This document shows positions 32,399-43,003 of a stretch of 64,000 nt of DNA, one piece after another. The position numbers and the translations under genes are program-made. The notes under the pieces are model-generated. The model was not told where the DNA came from. It ran no database searches and saw only the letters and a list, made by a program, of their open reading frames with translations. The DNA is from Areca catechu (lineage: Eukaryota; Streptophyta; Magnoliopsida; Arecales; Arecaceae): positions 56,600,748 to 56,664,747 of the forward strand of contig CM038038.1 in the NCBI GenBank assembly GCA_021397845.1, read 5' to 3'. Within the stretch, counting starts at the first letter, position 1. Every line of letters starts with the position of its first letter.

Positions 32399-33210
32399 GT
32401 GCCCAGACCCCACCGAGGCAAGAAAAGCAAGACCCTCCACCACAGGTGCCATGCATCCATGTCACCTTCTCCGTCTCCTTTGGCGGAGGTGTCCACTAAT
32501 GAAGTCTTTAGGTGCATGGCGGAAAGGTGCCTGGAGGAACATGAATGCAAGCTGGCAGAGTTTGACCGTCAGTTTGCTAGTATGCAGGGCTCTGCTAGTG
32601 AGCCAGCGGGCTACGACGCCCGTCCCCCATTATCCCAAGAAATCCAAGCAGAGCTGATTCCGCACCGATTTCGGATGCCGCAGGTGGATCCTTATGATGG
32701 GACCACCGACCCCCTGGACCACCTAGAAAGCTACAGAACCCTCATGAGGGTCCAGGGGGCTACCGACGCTCTTCTCTGCATCGTTTTTCCTACCACTCTC
32801 CAGAAGGCAGCCCAGGTGTGGTTCACCCATTTGGAGCCGGAGAGCATCAGCTCGTTCATCCAGCTAGGGCAGAAGTTCGTGGCCCACTTCGATGCTTGCA
32901 GGAAGTTGCCACGAGAGGCACACAGCCTCTTCTCCATCTGGCAGTAGGACCACGAGCCCCTGCGGGACTATGTGGCCCACTTTAAGGCCACCGCATTGGA
33001 GATCTACAATCTTGAAGAGCCAATCACCATGCTGGCACTGAAGTGAGGGCTCAGGACCTCCCACCTGACCTACTCGCTAGATAAGAAGCCCCCCAAATCC
33101 TACTCCGAGCTCCTTCTCCGGGTCCAAAAGTATATCTACATCGAGGAGGCTGATCGTACGAGGCGGGAGCTCGATGGAGGACCCTTGAAGAAGTTGGCCC
33201 CTATTTGAAG
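32399..33210 (+). pseudogene. gag: Tat2 Gag, capsid part
   Basis: The frame carries the Retrotrans_gag pattern: PHRFRMPQVDPYDGTTDPLD, HLESYRTLMRVQGATDAL, AAQVWFTHLEPESI, FDACRKLPREAHSLFSI. Then, after a TAG at 32945-32947, DYVAHFKATALEIYNLEE. Further in-frame stops are at 33044-33046 and 33206-33208. These can be explained by single C-to-T or similar changes. The true start is uncertain; an in-frame ATG at 32459 (MSPSPSPLAEV) is plausible. Confidence 0.82.
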
Positions 33211-34293
33211 CATCCGGGACCCGGAGGCTAGCACCCCAGTCTCCGAGCTCCCCGAGGGACCGGCCAAGGCTGAGAGGGACCCTTGTCCCCGAGGAGAGCT
33301 ACACCCCTCTCCTCACCCCGAGGACAAAAATCCTTATGGAGATTGAGGGCGAGGACTACCTGAGGTGCCCGCCTCCATTGAGGACCACCACCAGTCATGA
33401 CAAGATGAAGTATTGCCGCTTCAATCATGACCACGACCACGACATTGAGGAATGCCGCAACATTAAGTGGGAGATTGAGGAATTCATCAAGAGAGGCTAC
33501 CTTAAGAGGTTCATGTGGGGCAGACCTCAGGCGGAGTCCCAAGCTCTCATCGCTCTCCCACCAGCTCTGACCATCGACAACCACCCCACCGAGAAGCTAG
33601 TGGGCATGATCTCAAGGGGAGCTGCCCGTGCATCCAAGAGGACCCGGGGGGTAGGGGAATTTGAGAATATACTCTGCTTTATGAGAGAAGGGGAAGACGG
33701 GAGGAAAAATGTAAATAATGATGCTGTGGTCGTCGAAATGATGATCGCAAAGCACCCTGTAAAGCACATCATGATTGATAGTAGAAGCTCCACAAACGTG
33801 CCTTTTTATGATGCCTTCTCTAGAATGAATCTCTCCCCCGATCAGCTTAGGCCAGTGCACACACCCCTTGTTGGTTTCAGGGCGATTCTATAAGAGTCGA
33901 AGGAGAAATCACTCTCCCGGTCACTACCGAAACCCCACCTCGGTAGAGCACCATCATGATGACCTTCATGTTTGTAAGGCTTCCTTCCGCCTACAACGTG
34001 ATATTGGGTCGACCCGGGCACAATCTACTCGATGCAGTTGTCTCCACCAAGAGGCTACTTGTACAGTTCCCAACTCCCTACGGTGTCGGGGAGATGAGAG
34101 GAACGCCCCAGCCGGTGCAGCATTGTTTCCAAACTCTCCCTGGGGCCAAGGTCCCTCAGGATGACCCCAGCGCGAATGACCTTGACCAAAGGACCCAAGA
34201 TCTGAGTGGAGGCCCGGTCGAGCATCTACTTTCCTATCTACTCGAAGAGGATCCCACAAAGATGGTGCAGATCGGAGCCCAGCTACCCGAGTA
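33211..34293 (+). pseudogene. pol: Tat2 Gag C-terminus and aspartic protease
   Basis: A +1 frame from about 33336 reads KYCRFNHDHDHDIEECRNIK ... FIKRGYLKRF, the usual Tat Gag tail. It continues with AVVVEMMIAKHPVKHIMIDSRSSTNVPFYDAF. The protease active-site triplet DSG has become DSR, so the enzyme is dead. After a stop near 33891, the flap region (AYNVILGRPGHNLLDAVVST) continues in another frame at 33956-34293. That frame ends in TAG just before QLLGFLWANADVFAWI, the RT connection. Confidence 0.8.
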
Positions 34294-35433
34294 GGAGAGG
34301 GCTCAATTACTGGGATTCCTGTGGGCGAACGCGGATGTGTTCGCCTGGATAGCGGTGGACATGCCAGATATCCCCCCTGACATCATTACTCATAAATTGA
34401 GTGTTGACCCAAAGCACAAGCCAGTTTGGCAGAAGAAGAGAAGTTTTGCCCCGGAGAGACAGGCAGCCATCAAAAAGAAGTTGACAAACTCCTGGCCACC
34501 GGTTTCGTTCGAGAGGTCCAATACCCGAGCTGGCTGGCGAATGTAGTGATGGTCAAAAAGAATAATGGAAAAAGGAGGATCTGTGTAGACTACACTGACC
34601 TCAATAAAGCTTGCCCCAAGGACAGCTTCCCTCTCCCAAAGATCGACCAGTTGGTGGATGCCACCTCGGGTCACCAGTTGCTCTCCTTCATGGATGCATT
34701 TTTCGGGTACAATCAAATCCGCATGCATCCAGAAGACGAGGAGCACACTACCTTCATCACCGACCAAGGGACATATTGTTATAGGATGATGCCTTTTAGC
34801 CTAAAAGAATGCAGGGGCTACCTATCATTGCCGGTCAGCAAGGTCTTCGAGGACCAAATTGGCTGCAACATGCAAGTGTATGTGGATGACATGCTCATCA
34901 TGAGCAGGCCAGGCTTGAGCCATGTAGCTCACCTCGCTGAGTCCTTTTACAACCTGCGGTAGCACCAGATGAAGATGAACCCGACGAAGTGCACCTTCGG
35001 GTTGGCGACAGGAAATTTCCTTGGCTTCATGGTTACCCAGAGGGGCATTGAAGCAAACCCAGAGAAAGTACAAGCCATCATCAACATGTAGCACCCGACC
35101 TCCAAGAAGCAAGTCCAGTGCTTGATGGGACGAGTTGCCGCCCTCAGTAGAATCATTTCGAGGTCGGATGATCGTTGCCTGCCATTTTTCAAGGCGCTAC
35201 GCAAGGTGCACGACTTCACCTGGATCGAGGAGTGCCGAACAGACTTCGAGGAGCTGAAGAACTTCCTCGCCTCTCCTCCGCTGCTCTCCGGGCCAGAGGA
35301 GGAAGAGGAGCTCTTGCTATACCTAGCGGTGACACCGGGAGCTGTCAGCTCATTTCTCGTCCGCATAAACAAGGGCAAATCTCAGAAGCTAGTGTACTAC
35401 ATCAGCAAAATCCTCCATGACATGGAGATCAAG
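34294..35433 (+). pseudogene. pol: Tat2 reverse transcriptase and start of RNase H
   Basis: The entry segment (DVFAWIAVDMPDIPPDIITH, 34337-34480) shifts frame near 34482. It then gives FVREVQYPSWLANVVMVKK, KDSFPLPKIDQLVD, the intact VYVDDMLIMS (about 34880) and FLGFMVTQRGIEANPEKV. Stops at 34960-34962 and 35089-35091 interrupt it. RNase H begins (LYLAVTPGAVSSFLV, LVYYISKIL) and is cut at IKYT by copy N1. The reading resumes at 42296 in the same frame. PFSLKECRG replaces the conserved PFGLKNAG, further loss. Confidence 0.87.
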
Positions 35434-35438
35434 TATAC
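35434..35438. repeat. Target site duplication TATAC (N1, left)
   Basis: TATAC precedes the N1 LTR and recurs at 42291-42295. Removing N1 and one copy restores the RNase H frame (IKYT/RSEKFIF). Confidence 0.95.
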
Positions 35439-37043
35439 TGGTGCGGGCACCAGAATCAGAAGAAGACTTCAGGGTTCCATGTGGATCTCTGATTGACCTT
35501 GCCCGAGAAAATTAGGGTTTGTAATAAGGATTGACCTGATCAATCCAATTTTGAGTCTGTAATTTTGTCATTTCAATTTTTGTTGAGTCATGTTGACTCA
35601 GTCCAAGTCCTAGTAGTGGTCTAGGTCTTCTCCAGGTTGGTGCCAATATTTTCCAGCCAAGTCAAGGCCCAAGCAAGTGGGCGCCACACTCCCAGCCACA
35701 TGCCAGAGCCCATGAGGTGCCACATCCCTTGACCAGTGTGCCTTGGTCCCCACACCACAAGAAATCAGGTCCCTTCTTTCATGCACCACTTAAGGAGAGA
35801 TCAATCTAGGATCCTCAATCCAAGGGGGCGCCCAAAACAATTCCATAAGAGCCAAGCTATGAAAAGAAAAGAGCAACACTTGGAGAGCAAGACTAGGAGG
35901 TGCCCAAATACTTCCAAATAAAACCAAGCATGGAAGGAAAATACTTGTCTTGAAGAGCAAGGCTAGGAGGCGCCATCTTCTTGCCATTTGGAGCCACCAA
36001 TCAACACTTAAGGAAGCTTTTGGCCGGCCATTATGAGGAGGATTTGATTCTACACGCCTAATTTGAGGATCCATCCTATTAGTCCCACATGGAAAGATGT
36101 AAAAACCTGATTTCTTGTAAAGACCTATAAAATAGACCCCTCTTGTAAGTTTTGAAAAACAATGATGAATGAAATCAATTTCTTTGTGAGCAACTTTGTG
36201 TTTCTCTCTTCCGCACTTGTATTCAAGTGTTGAGCTCCGTGAGGGAGTAATTCCGGGTTGCACAGGAACATTGAGGAGGTGTGAGATCTCCAAACCCTAC
36301 CAAAACCCTAGGTTAGCCACTTCAATTCCAAATCCTAGCCGCCCATCATCTTCTTCATTCCACCAATCATCCAAACCCTAATCTACCTCATCATCTCACA
36401 GCCCCTCTCTTCCAAGTAGAGGCCGACCACCAGCATCCAGGTCCAGATCGGCTACTTCGAATACAGAGCAAATCCTAGAAGAAGTCAGATCAGCATCCAG
36501 GAGAATCAGGATTTCAGCAACATCAATTTTTCAAGTTCTTCTTATCTGGTAAATCCTTTCTTTGAGTATCTGGTTCCTTAACATGTTCTTCTTCTTTCCC
36601 AGATCCTGAGTTTAGGAGAAGCCAACTTTGCCAAAGGACCAGTATTGGAGGATCCATTGCGAAGATATCTGAATCCGAGGATCCAACAATCTGCTCGAGA
36701 GAGTCCTTCCACCAAACACTGTGAAGATCACTGCCTGGTATATAACCCTTCCCTTCTCTTTATTTCTATCATGTTGAAAGTTTAGAGTTAAACCCTAGGT
36801 CTGGGAGTTTCTCAACCCCCAGCGATCCTTTACTTTTGAACTACTCTGATAATCTAGTTTGTTTGAATTGTGCTTTCAATTATTATATAGTTTCTTTCAA
36901 TTTAGTTTAACTTTCATTTGAGTCAAAGCCGACTTCTGAAAATATATATAAAAAAAAAAAGAATTAGTCTTAATTTACTTCCGCATCACATCATCTCTTT
37001 TGTTCTGCATCAATTTTTGTATTAGAGCTTTCGTTCTGCATCA
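35439..37043 (+). repeat. 5' LTR, copy N1
   Basis: 1605 bp from TGGTGCGGGCACCAG to TTCTGCATCA. The two LTRs of N1 are close: in the first 85 bases I count three differences. Two 31-bp units form the inner end (36982-37043). Confidence 0.95.
36126..36134 (+). promoter_or_regulatory. TATA box in N1 LTR
   Basis: TATAAAATA, conserved in the 3' LTR at 41375-41383, with TATA-like sequence at the matching place in the other family X LTRs. It likely sets the U3/R start. A C/T-rich 'gtttctctcttccgcacttg' block lies about 75 bases further on. Confidence 0.65.
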
Positions 37044-37047
37044 TTTT

Positions 37048-37061
37048 TGGTATTAGAGCCC
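37048..37061 (+). promoter_or_regulatory. Primer binding site (copy N1)
   Basis: TGGTATTAGAGCCC, tRNA-iMet type with one C-to-T change, four bases after the LTR. Confidence 0.85.
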
Positions 37062-38008
37062 TGTCTAGGGTTCTTGCTTGTTTGATTATTTTTTTTCGTT
37101 CCTTTTTACTTTTGCTGCCTGGAGTAGACTCCCTTGGCCGTCCGGTCCTAGGAACAAGCAAGATGCAAGCTTCCTCCTCCCATTCCATGGGGGTTCCTAG
37201 GGCATGTAGGGGTGCCGCTGGGTTATAACTTCTAGGCAGGGATTGTAAACGGGACACACGTTCTTTTTTCTGCCAGTAACTACCCTATTATTCGAATTGT
37301 TTCTCCCTGCACAAAATTTCAAATTAAGTAATTCTTATTCTTTTGGAACCAGTATAATTTAAAGTAATTTATATAAAATCTTCATGATTTATTAATTTCT
37401 GTAGATTTTCTGAGATCAATTTTACTGTTGTTCTACTTTTTATTTTCTGCAAGCTATTTTTTTGTTTGAGTGTGCATAAATTGAATCTATCTTAAGGGCA
37501 CCGAAGTTGCAACATAAGAGGAGGACTGAGACCCTCTCCTTAGCCCAAAACCATCTACCGTGCATTCGAACCTAAGCCTTTAATCTTAAAATTAATTAGA
37601 CCTAACTTGCCCTAATGGGCTAGGGACACCAACTGGTCGGGTCTAGGCTAGTGTTGAGTCAGTTTGTCTAGTTACTCTGTGTGTGCTTTGTACTCAGTGT
37701 CTAGAATGGTGGTTCAGGGATTCTATCCCGAAGGGCTTGTGTGCTGGTCTGCCTACCTGGCCAATCACTAATTGGTGTCTAGGATTGGCAATTAGGGACC
37801 TAACACTCCCCTTACACCTGCCTGGCTGAGTCCCGAGTTACTACAGGATAGCTTGCCACTCTGATTGGGCATCTAGTTTGGGCTCTAGGTCTAGTTAGCC
37901 TGTAGTCGTTTCAGTCGAGTCTCATTTGGTGTGCTTGCTTGCATCATCAAATCCACCTGGAATGGAGTACCCTACCAACCTGGTCAAACCCAACCTGATT
38001 TAGAGGCC
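37062..38008 (+). other. 5' leader of copy N1
   Basis: Leader collinear with the other family X copies. The usual Gag start ATG has become AAA (the 'catcatcaaatcc' position near 37945), so the frame opens upstream on GTG (37931) without an ATG until 38009. Confidence 0.7.
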
Positions 38009-38878
38009 ATGATTAGAACTCTTACCGAAAGTATGACCAAATTGAGTCAGGATATGAATGAGAATTTTGCCCAGTTTAGAGACCGAGCCCAAGGACTTGA
38101 AAAACGTAGACATCAGAATTGGACCCCTGATCCAAAATTTAATAGGCCCCAACCTCACCCATGCCAGGAGCCTAGGAGGACCTTATACCATGATCCCGAG
38201 CATAACCCTAGGAGCCTATATCCATACTTGGTTAACTCAGAGAAGGGACCCATTAGGAACACCGAACCTTATGCACCCACTTTTGATAGAAGACAAGAGA
38301 CATATATTAAGTGGGAAGAACAAATGGATCGGTATTTTGAGTGCACTAACATATCGGAATTAGGAAAAGTTAGGATGGCAAAAACCAAGTTTACCAAACA
38401 TGCTAGGTTGCATTGGTATGCTATTGTACGTGAGTGTTATCAAAGAAAAGAGGAAATATATACTTGGAGAGATTTGAGAAGTAAGTTGAGAGATAGGTAC
38501 CTAGGTAGATCCTATGAGAAAAGACTTTTAGACCAATGGTACCAATTGCGACAAGGTATTAGGCCTGTGTCTAAATATATCGAGGACTTCCAGTGGTATG
38601 ACATGAAATGCAATACCATTGAGACCGAAGCTCAGATCACATCGAGGTTTAGGGTTGGGTTACACCCAGACATTTATAAGAAGCAATGCCTTGAAAAGAC
38701 CAATAAGTTAGACCGAGCCTACCAAGAAGCCCAAGACTATGAGTGGTCTTTAAGATATAACCAATCAAGTACTTTGGACATAAAGCCAACCTCTACCAAC
38801 TTGAGTCAAGTTCCGATTGATCCGACACCTATAGTGAAAGACTTTTGTTTGTCAATTCCCACTTGTGTCACCTCTTGA
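38009..38878 (+). CDS. gag: Gag with capsid domain (copy N1)
   Basis: The open frame runs 37931-38878; the first in-frame ATG is 38009, since the family's normal start is mutated. After the common N-terminus and its PRRTLYHDPEHNPR segment comes a capsid (Retrotrans_gag) domain: KWEEQMDRYFECTNISE, MAKTKFTKHARLHWYAIV, WRDLRSKLRDRYLGRSYEKR, QWYQLRQGIRPVSKYIEDF and TSRFRVGLHPDIYKKQC. It ends without a zinc knuckle. A one-base shift at about 38865 connects it with the acidic frame. The capsid is the function a non-autonomous element would most need to provide. Confidence 0.85.
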   Translation: MIRTLTESMTKLSQDMNENFAQFRDRAQGLEKRRHQNWTPDPKFNRPQPHPCQEPRRTLYHDPEHNPRSLYPYLVNSEKGPIRNTEPYAPTFDRRQETYIKWEEQMDRYFECTNISELGKVRMAKTKFTKHARLHWYAIVRECYQRKEEIYTWRDLRSKLRDRYLGRSYEKRLLDQWYQLRQGIRPVSKYIEDFQWYDMKCNTIETEAQITSRFRVGLHPDIYKKQCLEKTNKLDRAYQEAQDYEWSLRYNQSSTLDIKPTSTNLSQVPIDPTPIVKDFCLSIPTCVTS

Positions 38879-39767
38879 CCAGAAGGATAACATTGAGAAG
38901 GAGTTAGGCATGGCCATCCCAAAATTAGTTGACCTGACCAGAGCCATACTTAAAGAGGAATCAAAGGAGAATGGATTAGAACCTTTCAGTGATTTTGAGG
39001 AAGAAATATATGAGCCTGACATAAGTTTGATAGATGAATATGAAGAAGAAGAATTTGAGGATATCTCTCCCGATAATTCAATTAACCAACTCCTACCTGA
39101 TGGGGTTATTGAGGGGACCCCTGCCACTCAAGGAATTTAGGAGCTAACCCTAAGAGAAGACCCTTTTGAGGAAGTTCAGGAAGAGGAAATTGCACCCAAT
39201 GAGAGTTTAAGTAAGAATACCCCTGAACTCATTGAGGAATCCAAAGAAGACACCCCTGAGTCAAATCTGGTAGAGAAGTGTGAAGAAGGAAGGGGTTCAC
39301 AAGAATTGCCCATTGAGAAGGTCCAAGAACAAGAAAAAGACAGTAGCTTAGAAGACTTTCTAGATAAACATTCCAAAGACCTTCTTGATAACCTTCCACC
39401 TTCTAGGAGCACCCAGCCTACCCTAGAACTTGCACTTGTAGACCCTCCTAGAGCAAATCATGAGGTTTGGATGAGTGCACCTATAGAACAATGTCCTCAT
39501 TTTAAGGTCATCCTGAATAACCAAGGTTTGTTTCTTGTTTCCGATAAGCCACCTCAAAACTCTGATTCTTATTTCATACCCTTCCCTGAATCTTCTCATG
39601 TTTCTAGAGCTATGAGATTACACTTTATTGAGATCTCTAGGTTACAAGACTCCTTAGAACCTATTAGGTTTGCCACCTACTTCTGGAAGACCTTATGGCA
39701 CCTACTAGGCATCCATAATAAGTTTTCATGCTCTGCATGCCCTCCTCCGACCCAAGGTCAAACCTAG
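38865..39767 (+). pseudogene. Acidic region fused to integrase scrap (copy N1)
   Basis: One frame with a single TAG (39138-39140). It starts DQKDNIEKELG and runs through glutamate/aspartate-rich stretches (SLIDEYEEEEFEDISPD; VQEEEIAPNESLSKNTPELI). It ends in RFATYFWKTLWHLLG ... PPPTQGQT, the integrase segment before the catalytic glutamate. It occupies the place of protease to integrase. The C-terminal 65 residues align with ORF1 of B and D; the acidic middle is largely different. Function unknown. Confidence 0.72.
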
Positions 39768-40091
39768 AGAGCCTTAGTTTGTTAGGTTTAGACCTAGGGT
39801 TCCTTTGGAATAAAGTCCATTCTTTAGGAGTGCGTCGTCAGTCTAGTTTAGTTTTTCTTGACCCTTTACTAGGCTTTGACTCAGATTTTGGTTTGATTGA
39901 GCACACCAGGAATTGGGATTTGTATTTTGTCTAGGGCTGAAATAGCATTCAATGTTTCGATCAATAGGTCTATAGGCTAGAGTCCCTTTGAAATTGTTCA
40001 TGGATACAAGCCTCACATACTACTTGATCTGATTTCACTATTAGCCCACACACACAAGTCTCTTGATGCACTTGCATAGCATGTAAAGCAC
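39768..40091 (+). pseudogene. Integrase core remnant (copy N1)
   Basis: Degenerate sequence with HTRNWDLYFV and SLEIVHG-like scraps in mixed frames, collinear with the intact segment of copy E. The breaks are the same as in B and D. Confidence 0.7.
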
Positions 40092-40745
40092 TTGCATAAA
40101 GAAATTCATGCCAAAATAACTTTAAGTAATGAAACTTATAAGAAGTTGGCTGATTCTCAAAGACGAGTCAAAACTTTTGTTGAGAGAGACTATGTAATGA
40201 TTAGGTTAAGGCCTGAGTGGTTTTTTCCTGGAACCGTTAGAAAGTTACATGCTAAAGGAGCTGGACCATTTAGAGTGGTGAAGAGAGTAGGATCCAATGC
40301 CTATGTGCTCGAGTTGCCTTCAGAACTAGGCATTAGATCCACTATCAACATTACAGACCTAGTAGAGTATAGAGAGCTAGCTATGATTCCCAGTGAGCCT
40401 TTTGAGCCTAATCCTGCTCTTGAGAGTGAACCCAACCCTGTGTGTCCACCAACAAACAGGCCTGTGAGGAAAGAGCAGATTGAAAAGATTCTGGACGATC
40501 AGGTTATCTCTACTCGTAATCGAGGATACCAAATATACCTGGTCTGTTGGCAAGGAAGGCCAGATTCTGATGACTCTTGGATCTCTCGAGATGAATTACA
40601 AGAGCTGGATCCATATCTCTTGGAGAGATACCAGAGCCAACTTGATCCATACTCGACAAGGTCGAGTTCCTCCCACCCCGGGAGAATTGGTGCGGGCACC
40701 AGAATCAGAAGAAGACTTCAGGGTTCTATCTGGATCTCTGATTGA
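40092..40745 (+). CDS. pol: Integrase C-terminal domain plus chromodomain (copy N1)
   Basis: An intact 217-residue frame parallel to that of copy B. It has GAGPFRVVKRVGSNAYVLEL (GPY/F module), then KILDDQVISTRNRGYQIYLV and DSDDSWISRDELQELD (chromodomain). The final 19 codons lie in the 3' LTR (LTR starts at 40688). The ATG is only the first available; no separate promoter is seen. Chromodomains guide integration to marked chromatin, so retention after losing the catalytic core is notable. Confidence 0.85.
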   Translation: MHKEIHAKITLSNETYKKLADSQRRVKTFVERDYVMIRLRPEWFFPGTVRKLHAKGAGPFRVVKRVGSNAYVLELPSELGIRSTINITDLVEYRELAMIPSEPFEPNPALESEPNPVCPPTNRPVRKEQIEKILDDQVISTRNRGYQIYLVCWQGRPDSDDSWISRDELQELDPYLLERYQSQLDPYSTRSSSSHPGRIGAGTRIRRRLQGSIWISD

Positions 40746-42290
40746 CCTTGCCCGAGAAAATTAGGGTTTGTAATAAGGATTAACCTGATCAATCCAATTT
40801 TGAGTCTGTAATTTTGTCATTTCAATTTTTGTTGAGTCATGTTGACTTAGTCCAAGTCCTAGTAGTGGTCTAGGTCTTCTCCAGGTTGGTGCCAATATTT
40901 TCCAGCCAAGTCAAGGCCCAAGCAAGTGGGCGCCACACTCCCAGCCGCACGCCAGAGCCCATGAGGTGCCACATCCCTTGACCAGTGTGCCTTGGTCCCC
41001 ACACTACAAGAAAGCAGGTCCCTTCTTTCATGCACCACTTAAGGAGAGATCAATCTAGGATCCTTAATCCAAGGGGGCGCCCAAAACAATTCCATAAGAG
41101 CCAAGCTATGAAAAGAAAGGAGCAACACTTGGAGAGCAAGACTAGGAGGTGCCCAAATACTTCCAAATAAAACCAAGCATGGAAGGAAAATACTTGTCTT
41201 GAAGAGCAAGGCTAGGAGGCGCCATCTTCTTGCCATTTGGAGCCACCAATCAACACTTAAGGAAGCTTTTGGCCGGCCATTATGAGGAGGATTTGATTCT
41301 ACACGCCTAATTTGAGGATCCATCCTATTAGTCCCACATGGAAAGATGTAAAAACCTGATTTCTTGTAAAGACCTATAAAATAGACCCCTCTTGTAAGTT
41401 TTGAAAAACAATGATGAATGAAATCAATTTCTTTGTGAGCAACTTTGTGTTTCTCTCTTCCGCACTTGTATTCAAGTGTTGAGCTCCGTGAGGGAGTGAT
41501 TCCGGGTTCCACAGGAATCTTGAGGAGGTGTGAGATCACCAAACCCTACCAAAACCCTAGGTTAGCCACTTCAATTCCAAACCCTAGCCGTCCATCATCT
41601 TCTTCATTCCACCAATCATCCAAACCCTAATCTACCTCATCATCTCATGGCCCCTCTCTTCCAAGTAGAGGCCGACCACCAGCATCCAGGTCCAGATCGG
41701 CTACTTCGAATACAGAGCAAATCCCAGAGGAAGTCAGATTAGCATCCAGGAGAATCAGGATTTCAGCAACATCAATTTTTCAAGTTCTTCTTATCTGGTA
41801 AATCCTTTCTTTGAGTCTCTGGTTCCTTAACTTGTTCTTCTTCTTTCCCAGATCCTGAGTTCAGGAGAAGCCAACTCTGCCAAAGGACCAGTATTGGAGG
41901 ATCCATTGCGAAGATATCCGAATCCGAGGATCCAACAATCTGCTCGAGAGAGTCCTTCCACCAAACTCTATGAAGATCACTGCGTGGTATATAACCCTTC
42001 CCTTCTCTTTATTTCTGTCATGTTGAAAGTTTAGAGCGAAACCCTAGGTCTCGAAGTTTCTCAACCCCCAGCGATCCTTTACTTCTGAACTACTCTGATA
42101 ATCTAGTTTCTTTGAATTGTGCTTTCAATTATTATATAGTTTCTTTCAATTTAGTTTAACTTTCATTTGAGTCAAAGCTGACTTTTGAAAATATATATAA
42201 AAAAAAAGAATTAGTCTTAATTTACTTCCGCATCGCATCATCTCTTTTGTTCTGCATCAATTTTGGTATCAGAGCTTTCGTTCTGCATCA
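40688..42290 (+). repeat. 3' LTR, copy N1
   Basis: 1603 bp, same ends as the 5' LTR, two 31-bp units at the end. A short purine run GGGAGAA precedes it as polypurine tract. TATAC follows at 42291. Confidence 0.95.
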
Positions 42291-42295
42291 TATAC

Positions 42296-42595
42296 TCGCT
42301 CCGAAAAATTCATTTTTGCACTAATAATGTCTGCTAAGCACCTCTGGCCCTATTTTCAAGCACACCCAATAGTGGTTGTGACAGACCAATCGTTGAGGAC
42401 TATCCTCACCCGACCTGAGACATCAGGGAGGTTGGCCAAATGGTCCTTGCTACTCAACGAATTTGAAATAGCATACCGACCGAGGTCATCACAAAAGGCC
42501 CAAGTCCTAGCCGACTTCGTGGTCGAGTACAGCGGGTTCACCGAGGAGCCAGAGCAGACAACAACAGAGCCCGGGCCAGGAGAAGAGCCCTAGAT
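42296..42595 (+). pseudogene. pol: Tat2 RNase H, remaining part
   Basis: Continues from IKYT across N1: RSEKFIFALIMSAKHLWPYF, DQSLRTILTRPETSGRL, FEIAYRPRSSQKAQVLADF. This is the RNase H C-terminus and connection. It ends at a TAG before ILHVDGAS of the second RNase H. Confidence 0.85.
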
Positions 42596-43003
42596 CCTCC
42601 ACGTAGATGGAGCATCCTATTCAGGCAGGAGTGGAGCAGGCCTCATCCTAACCAATTGTGATGGGGTCATGGTGGAATGTGCCCTCTGCTTGAAGTTCGC
42701 CGCTACCAACAACCAAGCAGAGTACGAGGCACTCCACACGGGCCTCATGGTTTCCCGTGAGCTGGGTGTGCGGGACTTGAAAGTCTTCACTGACTCCCAA
42801 CACGTCACCGGACAAGTTTCCAGAGAATATGAAGTGAGGGATGCCAAGATGGTTAAGTACCTGGAGCAGGTCTGCACGAGCACGGTAGGCCTCCGACACT
42901 TCAGCATCTTCCATATTCCTCGAGGGGAGAATGCGCATGCGGATGCACTATCCAGGCTCGTGACACTGCTGGACTCGTCTCTGGGATGCGCCAGAGCATG
43001 TTG
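42596..43003 (+). pseudogene. pol: Tat2 second RNase H (aRNase H)
   Basis: ILHVDGASYSGRSGAGLILT, AATNNQAEYEALHTGL, DSQHVTGQVSREYE and FNIFHIP-like RHFSIFHIPRGENAHADALS carry the RVT_3-type motifs, as in Tat1. A stop precedes it and another ends the frame at 43002. Key acidic residues D, E and D are present. Confidence 0.83.

Larger units (their letters stand above)
35439..42290 (+). mobile_element. Family X copy N1, complete non-autonomous chromovirus
   Basis: A 6852-bp plus-strand element with LTRs 35439-37043 and 40688-42290 and TATAC duplications. Inside: primer site, leader, Gag with capsid domain (38009-38878), an acidic region fused to an integrase scrap (38865-39767), a degenerate core remnant, and an intact integrase C-terminus/chromodomain frame (40092-40745). 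Protease, RT, RNase H and zinc knuckle are absent. Its deletion differs from that of B and D. Confidence 0.95.

Noticed and set aside
39768..39960. A separate small gene after ORF1 in N1 and D (about 70 residues)
   Set aside because: It is the broken integrase core read in a shifted frame; RNWDLY and neighbouring motifs align with intact integrase in copy E.
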